Assembly: GCA_013214965.1 (NCBI GenBank)
Contig: JABSRU010000007.1
Coordinates: 1 to 64,000, forward strand
Direction: 5' to 3'
Length of the DNA stretch: 64,000 nt
Source of the DNA: Gammaproteobacteria bacterium
GTDB lineage: Bacteria; Pseudomonadota; Gammaproteobacteria; Enterobacterales; Psychrobiaceae
Under the pieces are notes generated by a model. The model did no database searches and was not told where the DNA came from. It saw only the letters and a list, made by a program, of their open reading frames with translations. Of the stretch, positions 48,166-54,555 are shown in pieces (positions within the stretch are counted from its first letter, which is position 1; each line of letters starts with the position of its first letter). The position numbers were made by a program, and so were the translations under genes.

Positions 48166-48363
48166 CTAAGCTTCCTTATCGATAAAAATTGATTCAATAG
48201 GCTGCTGAAAAAGACGTGCGACTTTAAATGCTAAAGATAAACTTGGATCGTACTTGTCTTTTTCAATGGAGTTAATAGTTTGACGACTCACGTCAAGCTT
48301 ATTTGCAAGATCAGCCTGAGTCCAATCACGCTCTGCCCGTAGTACTTTTAGCCTATTTTTCAT
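48166..48363 (-). CDS. XRE-family HTH transcriptional regulator
   Basis: 65 residues from ATG 48363 (MKNRLKVLRAERDWTQADLANKLDVSRQ). Single HTH_3 domain filling nearly the whole protein; recognition helix near SRQTINSIEKDKYDPS. It resembles small regulators of the YvaP/YozG type that sit with a membrane protein. Its ATG overlaps the upstream gene stop by 4 bp, so the pair is translated together; likely autoregulator at the palindrome 48780. Confidence 0.85.
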   Translation of the reverse strand: MKNRLKVLRAERDWTQADLANKLDVSRQTINSIEKDKYDPSLSLAFKVARLFQQPIESIFIDKEA

Positions 48364-48773
48364 CTGTACTTTACCTGCCCGTAAATGACAGAGGCCATAT
48401 AGCAAACAGTCATGATTAATATAAGATCTGATGTTTCAGAGTCTTTGACGATTTGCGCCGTGGTAAGTAATGAATAGGTTATCGATGCAACAAAAGTTGT
48501 ACCCATCGAAAAAGCAAGCGCATCAAATTGAATTTTTCGTTGCAATTCATCCATAGCTTTTAATAGGTTTATAAACATAAATATAACCACTATGCCAAGT
48601 ATGGTATCCAAGGCAATAAGCAAATTGATTTGCATGTCTGACGCAAACCATCCATAGAGAATTCCTTTATCGATAAAAATCATCATGGCTATCCAAATAA
48701 ATGTCGACGCGACAAAAATTACACTTTTCATTTTTCGTTTTTTCTCTGATGTTGAAGCGGTTAACTCGTTCAT
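48360..48773 (-). CDS. Hypothetical four-span membrane protein paired with the XRE regulator
   Basis: 137 residues. A charged head (SEKKRKMKS), then four helices: VIFVASTFIWIAMMIFI, LIALDTILGIVVIFMFI, ALAFSMGTTFVASITYSLL and LILIMTVCYMASVIYG. The AMDELQRKIQFDALAFS segment is common in small DUF2178-like membrane proteins. Gene pair with an HTH regulator suggests stress or envelope control; the function is not known. A start at the internal ATG after RK is possible. Confidence 0.65.
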   Translation of the reverse strand: MNELTASTSEKKRKMKSVIFVASTFIWIAMMIFIDKGILYGWFASDMQINLLIALDTILGIVVIFMFINLLKAMDELQRKIQFDALAFSMGTTFVASITYSLLTTAQIVKDSETSDLILIMTVCYMASVIYGQVKYR

Positions 48774-48779
48774 ATATAT

Positions 48780-48792
48780 AGACTCACAGTCT
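48780..48792. promoter_or_regulatory. Palindromic operator candidate upstream of the membrane protein/XRE pair
   Basis: AGACT-CAC-AGTCT, a perfect 5-bp inverted repeat seven bases before the start codon. Minus-strand TTGACA boxes occur at 48797-48802 and 48835-48840; the second has a plausible -10 about 17 bases on. The position suits autorepression by the XRE protein (inference). Confidence 0.45.
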
Positions 48793-48892
48793 TAATGTCA
48801 AGTGTGCTTTACATTACATGTTGCACCACCCCAGTGTCAAGCTAACTTTACATAAAGATTAATTAACTTGATAAAATGTAACGTTTGCTTGG

Positions 48893-48930
48893 AGAGAAGA
48901 GGGAGCTGAAAAGGCCGCTCCTCGCTCTTA
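48893..48930. other. Unassigned hairpin
   Basis: AAGAGGGAGC and GCTCCTCGCTCTT can pair imperfectly around a ten-base loop. No gene within 100 bp that it clearly serves. Part of the 750-bp gene-free stretch 48774-49523. Confidence 0.35.
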
Positions 48931-48990
48931 GAAGACATTAAGCTTTTCAGATGATTGCGTCAACTATGCGCACTTTACGGTCATTAAACG

Positions 48991-49014
48991 CATGAGAAAA
49001 TGTATCTAAAAAAA
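48991..49014. repeat. Copy 1 of a CATGAGAAAATGTAT repeat
   Basis: CATGAGAAAATGTATCTAAAAAA matches 50847-50869 with a single mismatch. The second copy is the right arm of an inverted repeat, so this looks like a solo end of the same short element. Confidence 0.5.
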
Positions 49015-49054
49015 CGCCCTAGGCATCAAACCCAATGTTGATGTTCTAAGGCGC
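49014..49054 (-). terminator. Terminator-like hairpin
   Basis: CGCCcTAGgcATCAA pairs with TTGATgttCTAaGGCG; on the minus strand the stem runs into GTTTTTTTA. No minus-strand gene is seen within 450 bp upstream of it, so its transcript is unknown. Confidence 0.45.
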
Positions 49055-49129
49055 TATTGCGATGTATGGACTCCACTCCCACAGCAGGATAGTCTGAATC
49101 GGTCAACTATCGAGGAGATCTACTAGGTC

Positions 49130-49155
49130 TAAATTTGGGACATAAATTTGGGACA
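49130..49155. repeat. Tandem 13-bp direct repeat TAAATTTGGGACA
   Basis: Two exact adjacent copies (49130-49142 and 49143-49155), followed by GGCAAG. TTTGGGACAGGCA strings are common, in my memory, next to REP-associated tyrosine transposases (IS200-like) in Vibrio and Shewanella. No transposase frame is present, so this would be a remnant. Confidence 0.5.
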
Positions 49156-49356
49156 GGCAAGTAAATTTGATTGATATTCAATAACATTTAAAGCTACTCA
49201 CCTATTTTGGTATAACAATCCAGCACTAAAGTGTTAGTTGCGCAACCGCGTTAAACTGTAGAGTTATAGAGGGGAAATAATGCATTTATCTGGAGTTCTA
49301 AGTATTAGAATAAGTATCGCAAATTGAATAAATTAGATCGACCAATTAAGTCTGAC

Positions 49357-49385
49357 GTAACTCACTATACGCGATAGCGAGTTAC
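49357..49385. repeat. Inverted repeat GTAACTCaCTAT / ATAGcGAGTTAC
   Basis: Arms of 12 bases with one mismatched pair around a five-base centre, in the gene-free stretch. No T-run; could be an element end or an operator. Confidence 0.45.
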
Positions 49386-49470
49386 AAATTTGGAAACACT
49401 GAGGGGCATGACAACAATCGGGCAGATTTTACTATTCCTAAACAGTTGGCTTATTTGTAGCTGTTGACAG

Positions 49471-49498
49471 AGATCCAGTTAAGGATCTCTTTTTCGTT
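49471..49498 (+). terminator. Strong plus-strand terminator without a visible upstream gene
   Basis: AGAGATCC-AGTTAA-GGATCTCT followed by TTTTTCGTTT. Nothing coding is seen on the plus strand for the 700 bp before it, so it may end a small RNA or a lost gene. Confidence 0.7.
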
Positions 49499-49505
49499 TA
49501 ATCCG

Positions 49506-49543
49506 ATTGCCTAAGTATTGAGATTAATCTAAATACTTAGGCA
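49506..49543. repeat. Hairpin over the 3' end of the MBL-fold gene
   Basis: TGCCTAAGTATT and AATACTTAGGCA, perfect 12-base arms with a 14-base loop; the right arm encodes the end of the MBL-fold protein. No T-run follows on the minus strand. Confidence 0.5.
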
Positions 49544-50339
49544 ATTTTGGCAACTTTTTGATATCTGCTGTTTCATGTTGAATAACCACGCGTGCTGAGG
49601 TTTCTTTGGCTATTTTTTCGAAACGAGCCATCGACTTAAGCGTGGTTTTTTCATCATGGTTAAAACGCGGTACACGTTTAAGCTCTCGGCTTTTGGCTTG
49701 ATGATACAGATCGCCCGACAATAAAACCGTACCAGTGTTTTTCAAGTTCACTTGCAATGCGCTATGTCCTGCGGTGTGTCCAGCAAGATCTAAAATGATC
49801 ACAGAACCATCACCAAACACATCATAATCACCGGTGAAAGTTTTGCGTTTGAAGTCTTTAAATGCAGAAAATTGTGCTGACGACTTTTCATTAGCAAACA
49901 TCGATTTCTGCTCTTTATCGCTAACCAGCCAAGTCGCTGACGCAAACGATGACGCTTGGCCTACATGATCAAAGTGGCTATGTGACAGTGACAAATATTC
50001 AATATCGCTTGGCGTAACCTTGATATCTTTGAGTTGCTCAACCAAGGTCTTTTGCATGCTAAGACTAAAGACGCCGTTGACCATAGGTTTTGCATTAACA
50101 AGTGAGGCGGGTAGACCAGTATCCCACAATAAATCGCCGTTTTTATGGCGTATTAAATAACAAGTATTGCCTAACTTGGCGCTTGTTTTAGCGTAATCGC
50201 CGGCGGATGAAAATCCGTCCATGTCTGATACCGCTATGTCACCGCAATCTAGCGTATATAAGCGCAGGTTATCTTCGTGTGCTTGCGCCACATTAAATGC
50301 GCTCAGTGCAAAGAGGCAGACGCCAAGAAACTTTTTCAT
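49524..50339 (-). CDS. Exported metallo-beta-lactamase-fold hydrolase, AHL lactonase-like
   Basis: 271 residues. Signal peptide 1-20 (ending NVAQA), so periplasmic or secreted. The dinuclear zinc set is complete: HSHFDH (His120, His122, Asp124, His125), His192 in GHTAGH, Asp211 in SGDLYH, and His256 in IQHE. This order and spacing fit N-acyl-homoserine lactone lactonases and related lactonases rather than true beta-lactamases. The N-terminus YTLDCGDIAVSDMD also matches that group. Single gene, flanked on both sides by repeat-rich non-coding DNA, which suggests acquisition. Confidence 0.82.
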   Translation of the reverse strand: MKKFLGVCLFALSAFNVAQAHEDNLRLYTLDCGDIAVSDMDGFSSAGDYAKTSAKLGNTCYLIRHKNGDLLWDTGLPASLVNAKPMVNGVFSLSMQKTLVEQLKDIKVTPSDIEYLSLSHSHFDHVGQASSFASATWLVSDKEQKSMFANEKSSAQFSAFKDFKRKTFTGDYDVFGDGSVIILDLAGHTAGHSALQVNLKNTGTVLLSGDLYHQAKSRELKRVPRFNHDEKTTLKSMARFEKIAKETSARVVIQHETADIKKLPKLPKYLD

Positions 50340-50515
50340 TGTAAATCCTTAATCCAATTAAATTATTTTTCAACGCAGATTAATATATATACTTTTTAAT
50401 TATTATGCATACATTTTCTGTAAGAAAATACATTTTCACGCTACAGCGTAATACCAACCATTGCACGAGCTAGCATCTTTGGTTCATCTGATTTTAAAAA
50501 TAAAGGCTTTATCAA

Positions 50516-50659
50516 ATGAATAAAGTAGTTATTGTTACTGGGGGCCGTCGTGGTATAGGTGCGGCAACCGCAATCTTGTTAGCCAGCAAAGGCTATCGGG
50601 TTTGTGTTAACTACCTTAAACAACATGGCGCAGCGCAGCAAGTAGTGGCAACAATTTAA
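50516..50659 (+). pseudogene. Truncated YgfF-like SDR remnant
   Basis: 47 codons: MNKVVIVTGGRRGIGAATA at the start and YRVCVNYLKQ later, ending in TAA where a full SDR would go on for about 200 more residues. It has the Rossmann TGxxxGIG motif only. It lines up with the N-terminus of the intact SDR at 140 (same N-K-V-V-I-x-T-G-G order), so it is a broken paralogue. No remainder of the gene is recognisable downstream. Confidence 0.8.
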
Positions 50660-50773
50660 AAAGGTAATTTCTAGGTGAAACATAAGGTTCAAGGGGCGAT
50701 TGACAAGGCATGATTACAGGGATATTTTGTGTGAATGGCTAACGAGAGCAGCCTTCCTTATCTATTCGTAATC

Positions 50774-50793
50774 AAAGGGTCTAATAAAGGGTC
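50774..50793. repeat. Direct repeat AAAGGGTC, period 12
   Basis: AAAGGGTC at 50774-50781 and 50786-50793, the second extended as GGGTCAGAGTT. GGGTCAGAG strings are frequent at IS200-like/REP element edges in marine gammaproteobacteria (from memory). It sits 11 bp left of the inverted repeat at 50804. Confidence 0.4.
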
Positions 50794-50803
50794 AGAGTTA
50801 TTG

Positions 50804-50861
50804 ATACATCATTTTCTCTCAAATAAGGTAATTCCCGCTTATTTGTCATGAGAAAATGTAT
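50804..50861. repeat. 58-bp imperfect palindrome (short mobile-element remnant?)
   Basis: Left arm 50804-50827 (ATACATcATTTTCTC...AAATAAG) is the reverse complement of right arm 50838-50861 (CTTATTT...GAGAAAATGTAT) with small bulges, around a ten-base centre. The right arm also occurs alone at 48991. No gene; not a terminator by base composition. Confidence 0.6.
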
Positions 50862-51172
50862 ATAAAAAATTTACAATCGAGTAAAACCAACGTGGAGTGG
50901 CTAACTCACTTTTGCGCGTTAACGAGACTGAGACACTAGGTCAATATTGGCAATTTTGTGGTCTTTTTGGCACTTTATTGATCAGAACGTGAATCAAACT
51001 AACTCGTTGTAATCGATGAAGTAAGGTGATTTATGATTATTTATATTAGACTGATTTTTCTGTTCTTGATAAATACGATTTTATCGACACGCACCTATAT
51101 CGCCAGCAAGTTGAATCTATCATTTAAAACGTTATTGGCGTGATACTTTGGTCGATTGTTATAACTTTTTTC
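50862..51172. other. Gene-poor stretch before the lysC promoter
   Basis: About 310 bp with no supported gene except the possible small ORF at 51033. AT-rich, with several in-frame stops in all frames and no recognised protein remnant. Confidence 0.4.
51033..51143 (+). CDS. Possible 36-residue membrane peptide
   Basis: ATG at 51033, with TAAGGTGA seven bases upstream, opens 36 codons; the first 16 form a hydrophobic helix (MIIYIRLIFLFLINTI) followed by STRTYIASK. It could be a real small membrane protein or a leader; no family recognised. It ends 30 bp before the putative lysC promoter. Confidence 0.3.
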   Translation: MIIYIRLIFLFLINTILSTRTYIASKLNLSFKTLLA

Positions 51173-51202
51173 TTGACTACATTGTGTCCAAAATGATTTA
51201 AT
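51173..51202 (+). promoter_or_regulatory. Promoter of the lysine-riboswitch operon
   Basis: TTGACT (51173-51178) and TTTAAT (51197-51202) with an 18-base spacer. Transcription would start near 51209, about 45 bases before the aptamer. Confidence 0.55.
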
Positions 51203-51251
51203 GCGGCTAACCTTTCTAGAAACTACTGATAAAAAATCATCGGTAGAGAAA

Positions 51252-51423
51252 GGCCAGAAGAGGAGCGTTAGCTAGGTAGCTGTTGCGAGATATCCAAATA
51301 TCGATGACCAGCAGTGAGGGAGACTAACGCCGAGAGACAGTGATTATTTGGCATAATCATTATTTCGGTTTTTAAGGCTGAATCCTTAAAAATTGTCACC
51401 TATAGGGTGGAGAGCTTCTGGTC
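51252..51423 (+). ncRNA. Lysine riboswitch (L-box) aptamer
   Basis: The P1 stem is CCAGAAG (51254-51260) with CTTCTGG (51415-51421). Inside it are AGAGGAGCG at the 5' side, a P2 stem GCGTTAG (51264-51270)/CTAACGC (51324-51330), GAGGGAGACTAACGCCGAGA, a P4-like TGATTAT-TTGGC-ATAATCA, AAGG/CCTT and CACC-TATA-GGGTG. The five-helix layout and the AGGnGCG and GCCGA landmarks are those of the lysine riboswitch. It lies 80 bp before lysC, so it should turn the operon off when lysine is high. Confidence 0.88.
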
Positions 51424-51473
51424 TTTGTAAAAGATTGGGGCATCTGCCTTAGTCTTTATTCAAATTCCTTAAG

Positions 51474-51505
51474 TTCTCTCAGCAATTTATGTTCGAGAGA
51501 TAATG
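51474..51505 (+). promoter_or_regulatory. Ribosome-binding-site sequestering stem before lysC
   Basis: TCTCTC (51475-51480) pairs with GAGAGA (51495-51500), which is the Shine-Dalgarno of lysC. This makes a translational expression platform for the riboswitch likely. GAGAGA lies 5 bases from the ATG at 51506 and only 2 from the ATG at 51503, so the second ATG may be the real start. Confidence 0.6.
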
Positions 51506-52891
51506 ATGAATAACCTTACAAATGTTCCTATTGTTGCCAAATTTGGCGGCACCAGTTTAGCCGATTACTCGGCGATGTCCCGCTGTGCTGATATCATTAT
51601 TAATTGCCCCAAAAGTAAAGTCGTGGTGGTTAGTGCCTCAAGCGGCGTCACTAATTTATTAGTGGAACTAAGTACCGGTAAACTCAATGGGCCGCAACGC
51701 ACTGTCGCAATCAGCGATATTCGCGCCATTCAACAAAAAATTATTGATAATCTCGCGTTAAGCGATCAAGTAATCGAAAGTATTAGCCATTTGTTGGCAC
51801 AGCTGAGCGATTTAAGTGCTGCCATTGCACTAAAACCCAGTGCTAAGTTAACCGATAAATTACTGTCTTTTGGTGAACGATTATCGTCGACGCTATTTAC
51901 TCAAGTACTTATCGGTAAAGGTGCCAGTGCTGTTTACTTTGATGTGCGAGATGTCCTGCGAACCGACTCTCATTTTGGCAAGGCCCAGCCGCAAGTGGGC
52001 GCTATTAATCAATTGGTTTCTGAGCGACTAACGCCACTACTGGCAGACAACATTGTTGTCACGCAAGGCTTTATTGGTGCAGATCCTAGTGGTGCGACAA
52101 CGACGTTAGGTCGCGGCGGCAGCGATTACTCTGCGGCTTTACTCGGTGAAGCCCTAGGGGCTGAGCAAATCAATATTTGGACCGATGTTAGTGGTATTTT
52201 TACCACCGATCCGCGGATCACAGATCAAGCACGAGCGATTGAAGAAATTAGCTTTAATGAAGCGGCCGAAATGGCGACTTTTGGTGCCAAGGTTTTGCAT
52301 CCATCTACGCTCGTACCAGCGATGCGTAAGAATATTCCGGTGTTCGTGGGTTCGACACTCAATCCTCAAGCGGGTGGCACCATTGTTCGCAATCAAACTA
52401 ATACTCAGCCTGTGTACCGCGCGATTGCATTGCGACGTCATCAAACTCTTGTCACCGTCACCAGTATGGATATGTTACACGCGCCGGGCTTCTTAGCGCG
52501 GGTATTTACCTTATTGGCTAAGCATAATTTGAGTGTTGACTTAGTGACAACGTCTGAAATCAGCATCGCATTAACCATTGATAGCACCGGTAGTGAGTCC
52601 GGTGGACGAGCGATATTGACACCAGAACTGTTGGCGGAATTAAGAGATGTTGGTCAGGTAACTATAGAAGAAGAACTGGCGCTGGTGGCATTAATTGGCA
52701 ATAAAATTGATAGTAGCTATGGCATCGGCACTCGACTCTTTGGCGCGTTATCAGATGTTAATGTCAGGCTAATTTGTCATGGCGCTAGTCAACATAATTT
52801 ATGCTTTTTAGTTGATGATAACGTGGCATCCGATGTTGTAAATCGATTGCATCAACAAATGTTTAGTTTAAATAGTGAGGGACAAGCGTAA
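51503..52891 (+). CDS. lysC: Lysine-sensitive aspartokinase III
   Basis: 462 residues. It phosphorylates aspartate, the first step towards lysine. KFGGTS (15-20) and VSASSGVTNLL bind ATP, TTLGRGGSDYSAALL and IWTDVSGIFTTDPR are catalytic landmarks, and two C-terminal ACT domains (about 315-462, with VDLVTTSEISIALTID and VALIGNKI) bind lysine. It aligns with E. coli LysC over its full length and has no homoserine dehydrogenase fusion. Controlled by the riboswitch just upstream; shares one base with the dapA start. Confidence 0.95.
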   Translation: MMNNLTNVPIVAKFGGTSLADYSAMSRCADIIINCPKSKVVVVSASSGVTNLLVELSTGKLNGPQRTVAISDIRAIQQKIIDNLALSDQVIESISHLLAQLSDLSAAIALKPSAKLTDKLLSFGERLSSTLFTQVLIGKGASAVYFDVRDVLRTDSHFGKAQPQVGAINQLVSERLTPLLADNIVVTQGFIGADPSGATTTLGRGGSDYSAALLGEALGAEQINIWTDVSGIFTTDPRITDQARAIEEISFNEAAEMATFGAKVLHPSTLVPAMRKNIPVFVGSTLNPQAGGTIVRNQTNTQPVYRAIALRRHQTLVTVTSMDMLHAPGFLARVFTLLAKHNLSVDLVTTSEISIALTIDSTGSESGGRAILTPELLAELRDVGQVTIEEELALVALIGNKIDSSYGIGTRLFGALSDVNVRLICHGASQHNLCFLVDDNVASDVVNRLHQQMFSLNSEGQA

Positions 52892-53781
52892 TGACACAAT
52901 ATGATTTAAGTAATTACCCACTTTGGACGGCATTAGTGACGCCATTTAATGAACGGGGCAAGGTCGACTATAACGTGTTGGCCGATTTACTCGATCAGCA
53001 AGCGGTCGCTGGTAATGGCATTTTGTTGCTTGGGAGTACCGGTGAAGGACTTGCACTCTCGGCTAACGAGCAAAAGAAGATTGTTCGTTTTGTGTGTCAG
53101 CATAGCCCTAAAGCACCCATTATGGTGGCCATCGGTGGCTACAATCTTGAGTCGCAACTGGACTGGTTAGAATACTGTAATCAGTTGCCAATTGATGCTT
53201 ATTTGTTAGCCGCGCCACTCTATGCTAAGCCCGGTCCGAAAGGACAAGAGCAGTGGTTTAAATCACTATTGGAACACAGTAATCACCCTTGCATGATTTA
53301 TAACGTACCTTCTCGCAGTGGGGTTGATTTATGCCCGCAGGCGTTGGCTAATTTAATGCAGCAACCGATGTTTTGGGCGCTCAAGGAAGCCAGTGGTTGT
53401 GCGCAGCAATTTAAAACGTTTAAACAAGCGCTGCCTAACATCGCCATTTTCAGTGGTGAAGATGCGATGTTAGCGCAATTTGTTGAATTGGGCGCGGTAG
53501 GTTTAGTCTCGGTGTGTGCTAATGCTTGGCCTCTGCCGACCAAAAAATATGTTGAGCTATGCTTGGCGACCACCATCGGTAGTGATTTACCTTTGTGGCA
53601 ACAATCAATCGCGCCATTATTTAGTGTCGCTAATCCAATCCCCATTAAGGTGCTGATGCATCAGCAACAACGGATTAATTCTCCCAATTTACGCCTCCCA
53701 TTAACCCATCATGAGGTTGATGAACATCAGGCGTTATTGGATGCAAACTCTCAAATTGAACAATGGTTCTCACAACAGTAG
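52891..53781 (+). CDS. dapA: Dihydrodipicolinate synthase-family protein DapA
   Basis: 296 residues, TIM barrel. It condenses aspartate semialdehyde with pyruvate. TALVTPFNERGKVDY opens it, GSTGEGLALS holds the Thr-Gly-Glu site (GST where GTT is more usual), YNVPSRSGVDL the catalytic Tyr, and WALKEASGC the Schiff-base Lys. FSGEDAMLAQFVELGAVGLVSV completes the family. Second gene of the lysine operon, its ATG sharing one base with the lysC stop region. Confidence 0.92.
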   Translation: MTQYDLSNYPLWTALVTPFNERGKVDYNVLADLLDQQAVAGNGILLLGSTGEGLALSANEQKKIVRFVCQHSPKAPIMVAIGGYNLESQLDWLEYCNQLPIDAYLLAAPLYAKPGPKGQEQWFKSLLEHSNHPCMIYNVPSRSGVDLCPQALANLMQQPMFWALKEASGCAQQFKTFKQALPNIAIFSGEDAMLAQFVELGAVGLVSVCANAWPLPTKKYVELCLATTIGSDLPLWQQSIAPLFSVANPIPIKVLMHQQQRINSPNLRLPLTHHEVDEHQALLDANSQIEQWFSQQ

Positions 53782-53794
53782 AAAGGTCTTAGCA

Positions 53795-54544
53795 ATGAAT
53801 TGGCAACAAGTTTTTGAATTATTAGAAATCGGTGAATTACGCGCAGCAACCCAAGATAGTGATGGTAACTGGCAGGCAAATGTTGAAGTGAAACAGGCAA
53901 TCTTAGCCGCTTTTAAAGCTGGTGAAAATATTGCATTTGAAGGTCCTTACCAAGGTTTTGTCGATAAACATAACTTAGCGCCGCGTCAATTTACTCCTCA
54001 AGATAAAGTTCGGTTAGTGCCTGGTGGTTCATCGGTGCGTCGCGGTAGTTATGTTGCGCCGGGGGTCATTATTATGCCACCCGCCTATATTAATGTTGGC
54101 GCTTATGTCGATCAAGGTACGATGGTTGATTCGAATGCCTTGATTGGTTCTTGTGCTCAAATTGGAAAAAATGTCCATATTTCAGCGGGCGTACAAATTG
54201 GCGGTGTATTAGAACCCATTGGTGCAAGTCCGGTAGTGGTCGAAGATAATGCTTTTATTAGTGCTGGTTGTATTTTGGTGGAAGGCGTGGTGGTTAAAGA
54301 GCGTGCGGTGTTAGCGCCAGGCGTAACGTTGTCGGCGTCGGTGCCTGTTTATGATTGTGTTAATGAAGTGATGTTAGCGAAAGGAGAACCTATTCCACGC
54401 AATGCGGTCGTGATCCCTGGGACTCGACCAATGCAAAGTGAGTGGGCGAAAGCACAAGGTTTAAGCATGAACTGTCCGCTGATTGTTAAGTATCGCGATG
54501 AGAAAAGTGATGCGGCATTGGCGTTAGAGCAAGCATTAAGATAA
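53795..54544 (+). CDS. dapD: DapD-like tetrahydrodipicolinate N-succinyltransferase
   Basis: 249 residues from ATG 53795 (AAAGG upstream), about 25 shorter than E. coli DapD at the N-terminus. Left-handed beta-helix of hexapeptide repeats: PPAYINVGAYVDQGTMVDSNALIGSCAQIGKNVHIS, then IGGVLEPIGASPVVVEDNAFISAG, matching the DapD core nearly word for word. It would transfer succinyl from CoA to tetrahydrodipicolinate. The divergent ends suggest a paralogue specialised to this operon rather than the housekeeping copy. TabB of tabtoxin synthesis is another DapD relative. Confidence 0.85.
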   Translation: MNWQQVFELLEIGELRAATQDSDGNWQANVEVKQAILAAFKAGENIAFEGPYQGFVDKHNLAPRQFTPQDKVRLVPGGSSVRRGSYVAPGVIIMPPAYINVGAYVDQGTMVDSNALIGSCAQIGKNVHISAGVQIGGVLEPIGASPVVVEDNAFISAGCILVEGVVVKERAVLAPGVTLSASVPVYDCVNEVMLAKGEPIPRNAVVIPGTRPMQSEWAKAQGLSMNCPLIVKYRDEKSDAALALEQALR

Positions 54545-54555
54545 GGGGATTCACG

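Noticed and set aside
49195-49280. Possible integron attC-like site (TATAACAATCC ... GTTAGTTGCGC)
   Set aside because: No consistent R'/R'' core pair and no integrase or cassette array in view.
49524-50339. True beta-lactamase
   Set aside because: The metal-site spacing and GHTAGH/IQHE pattern fit lactonase-type MBL proteins better.
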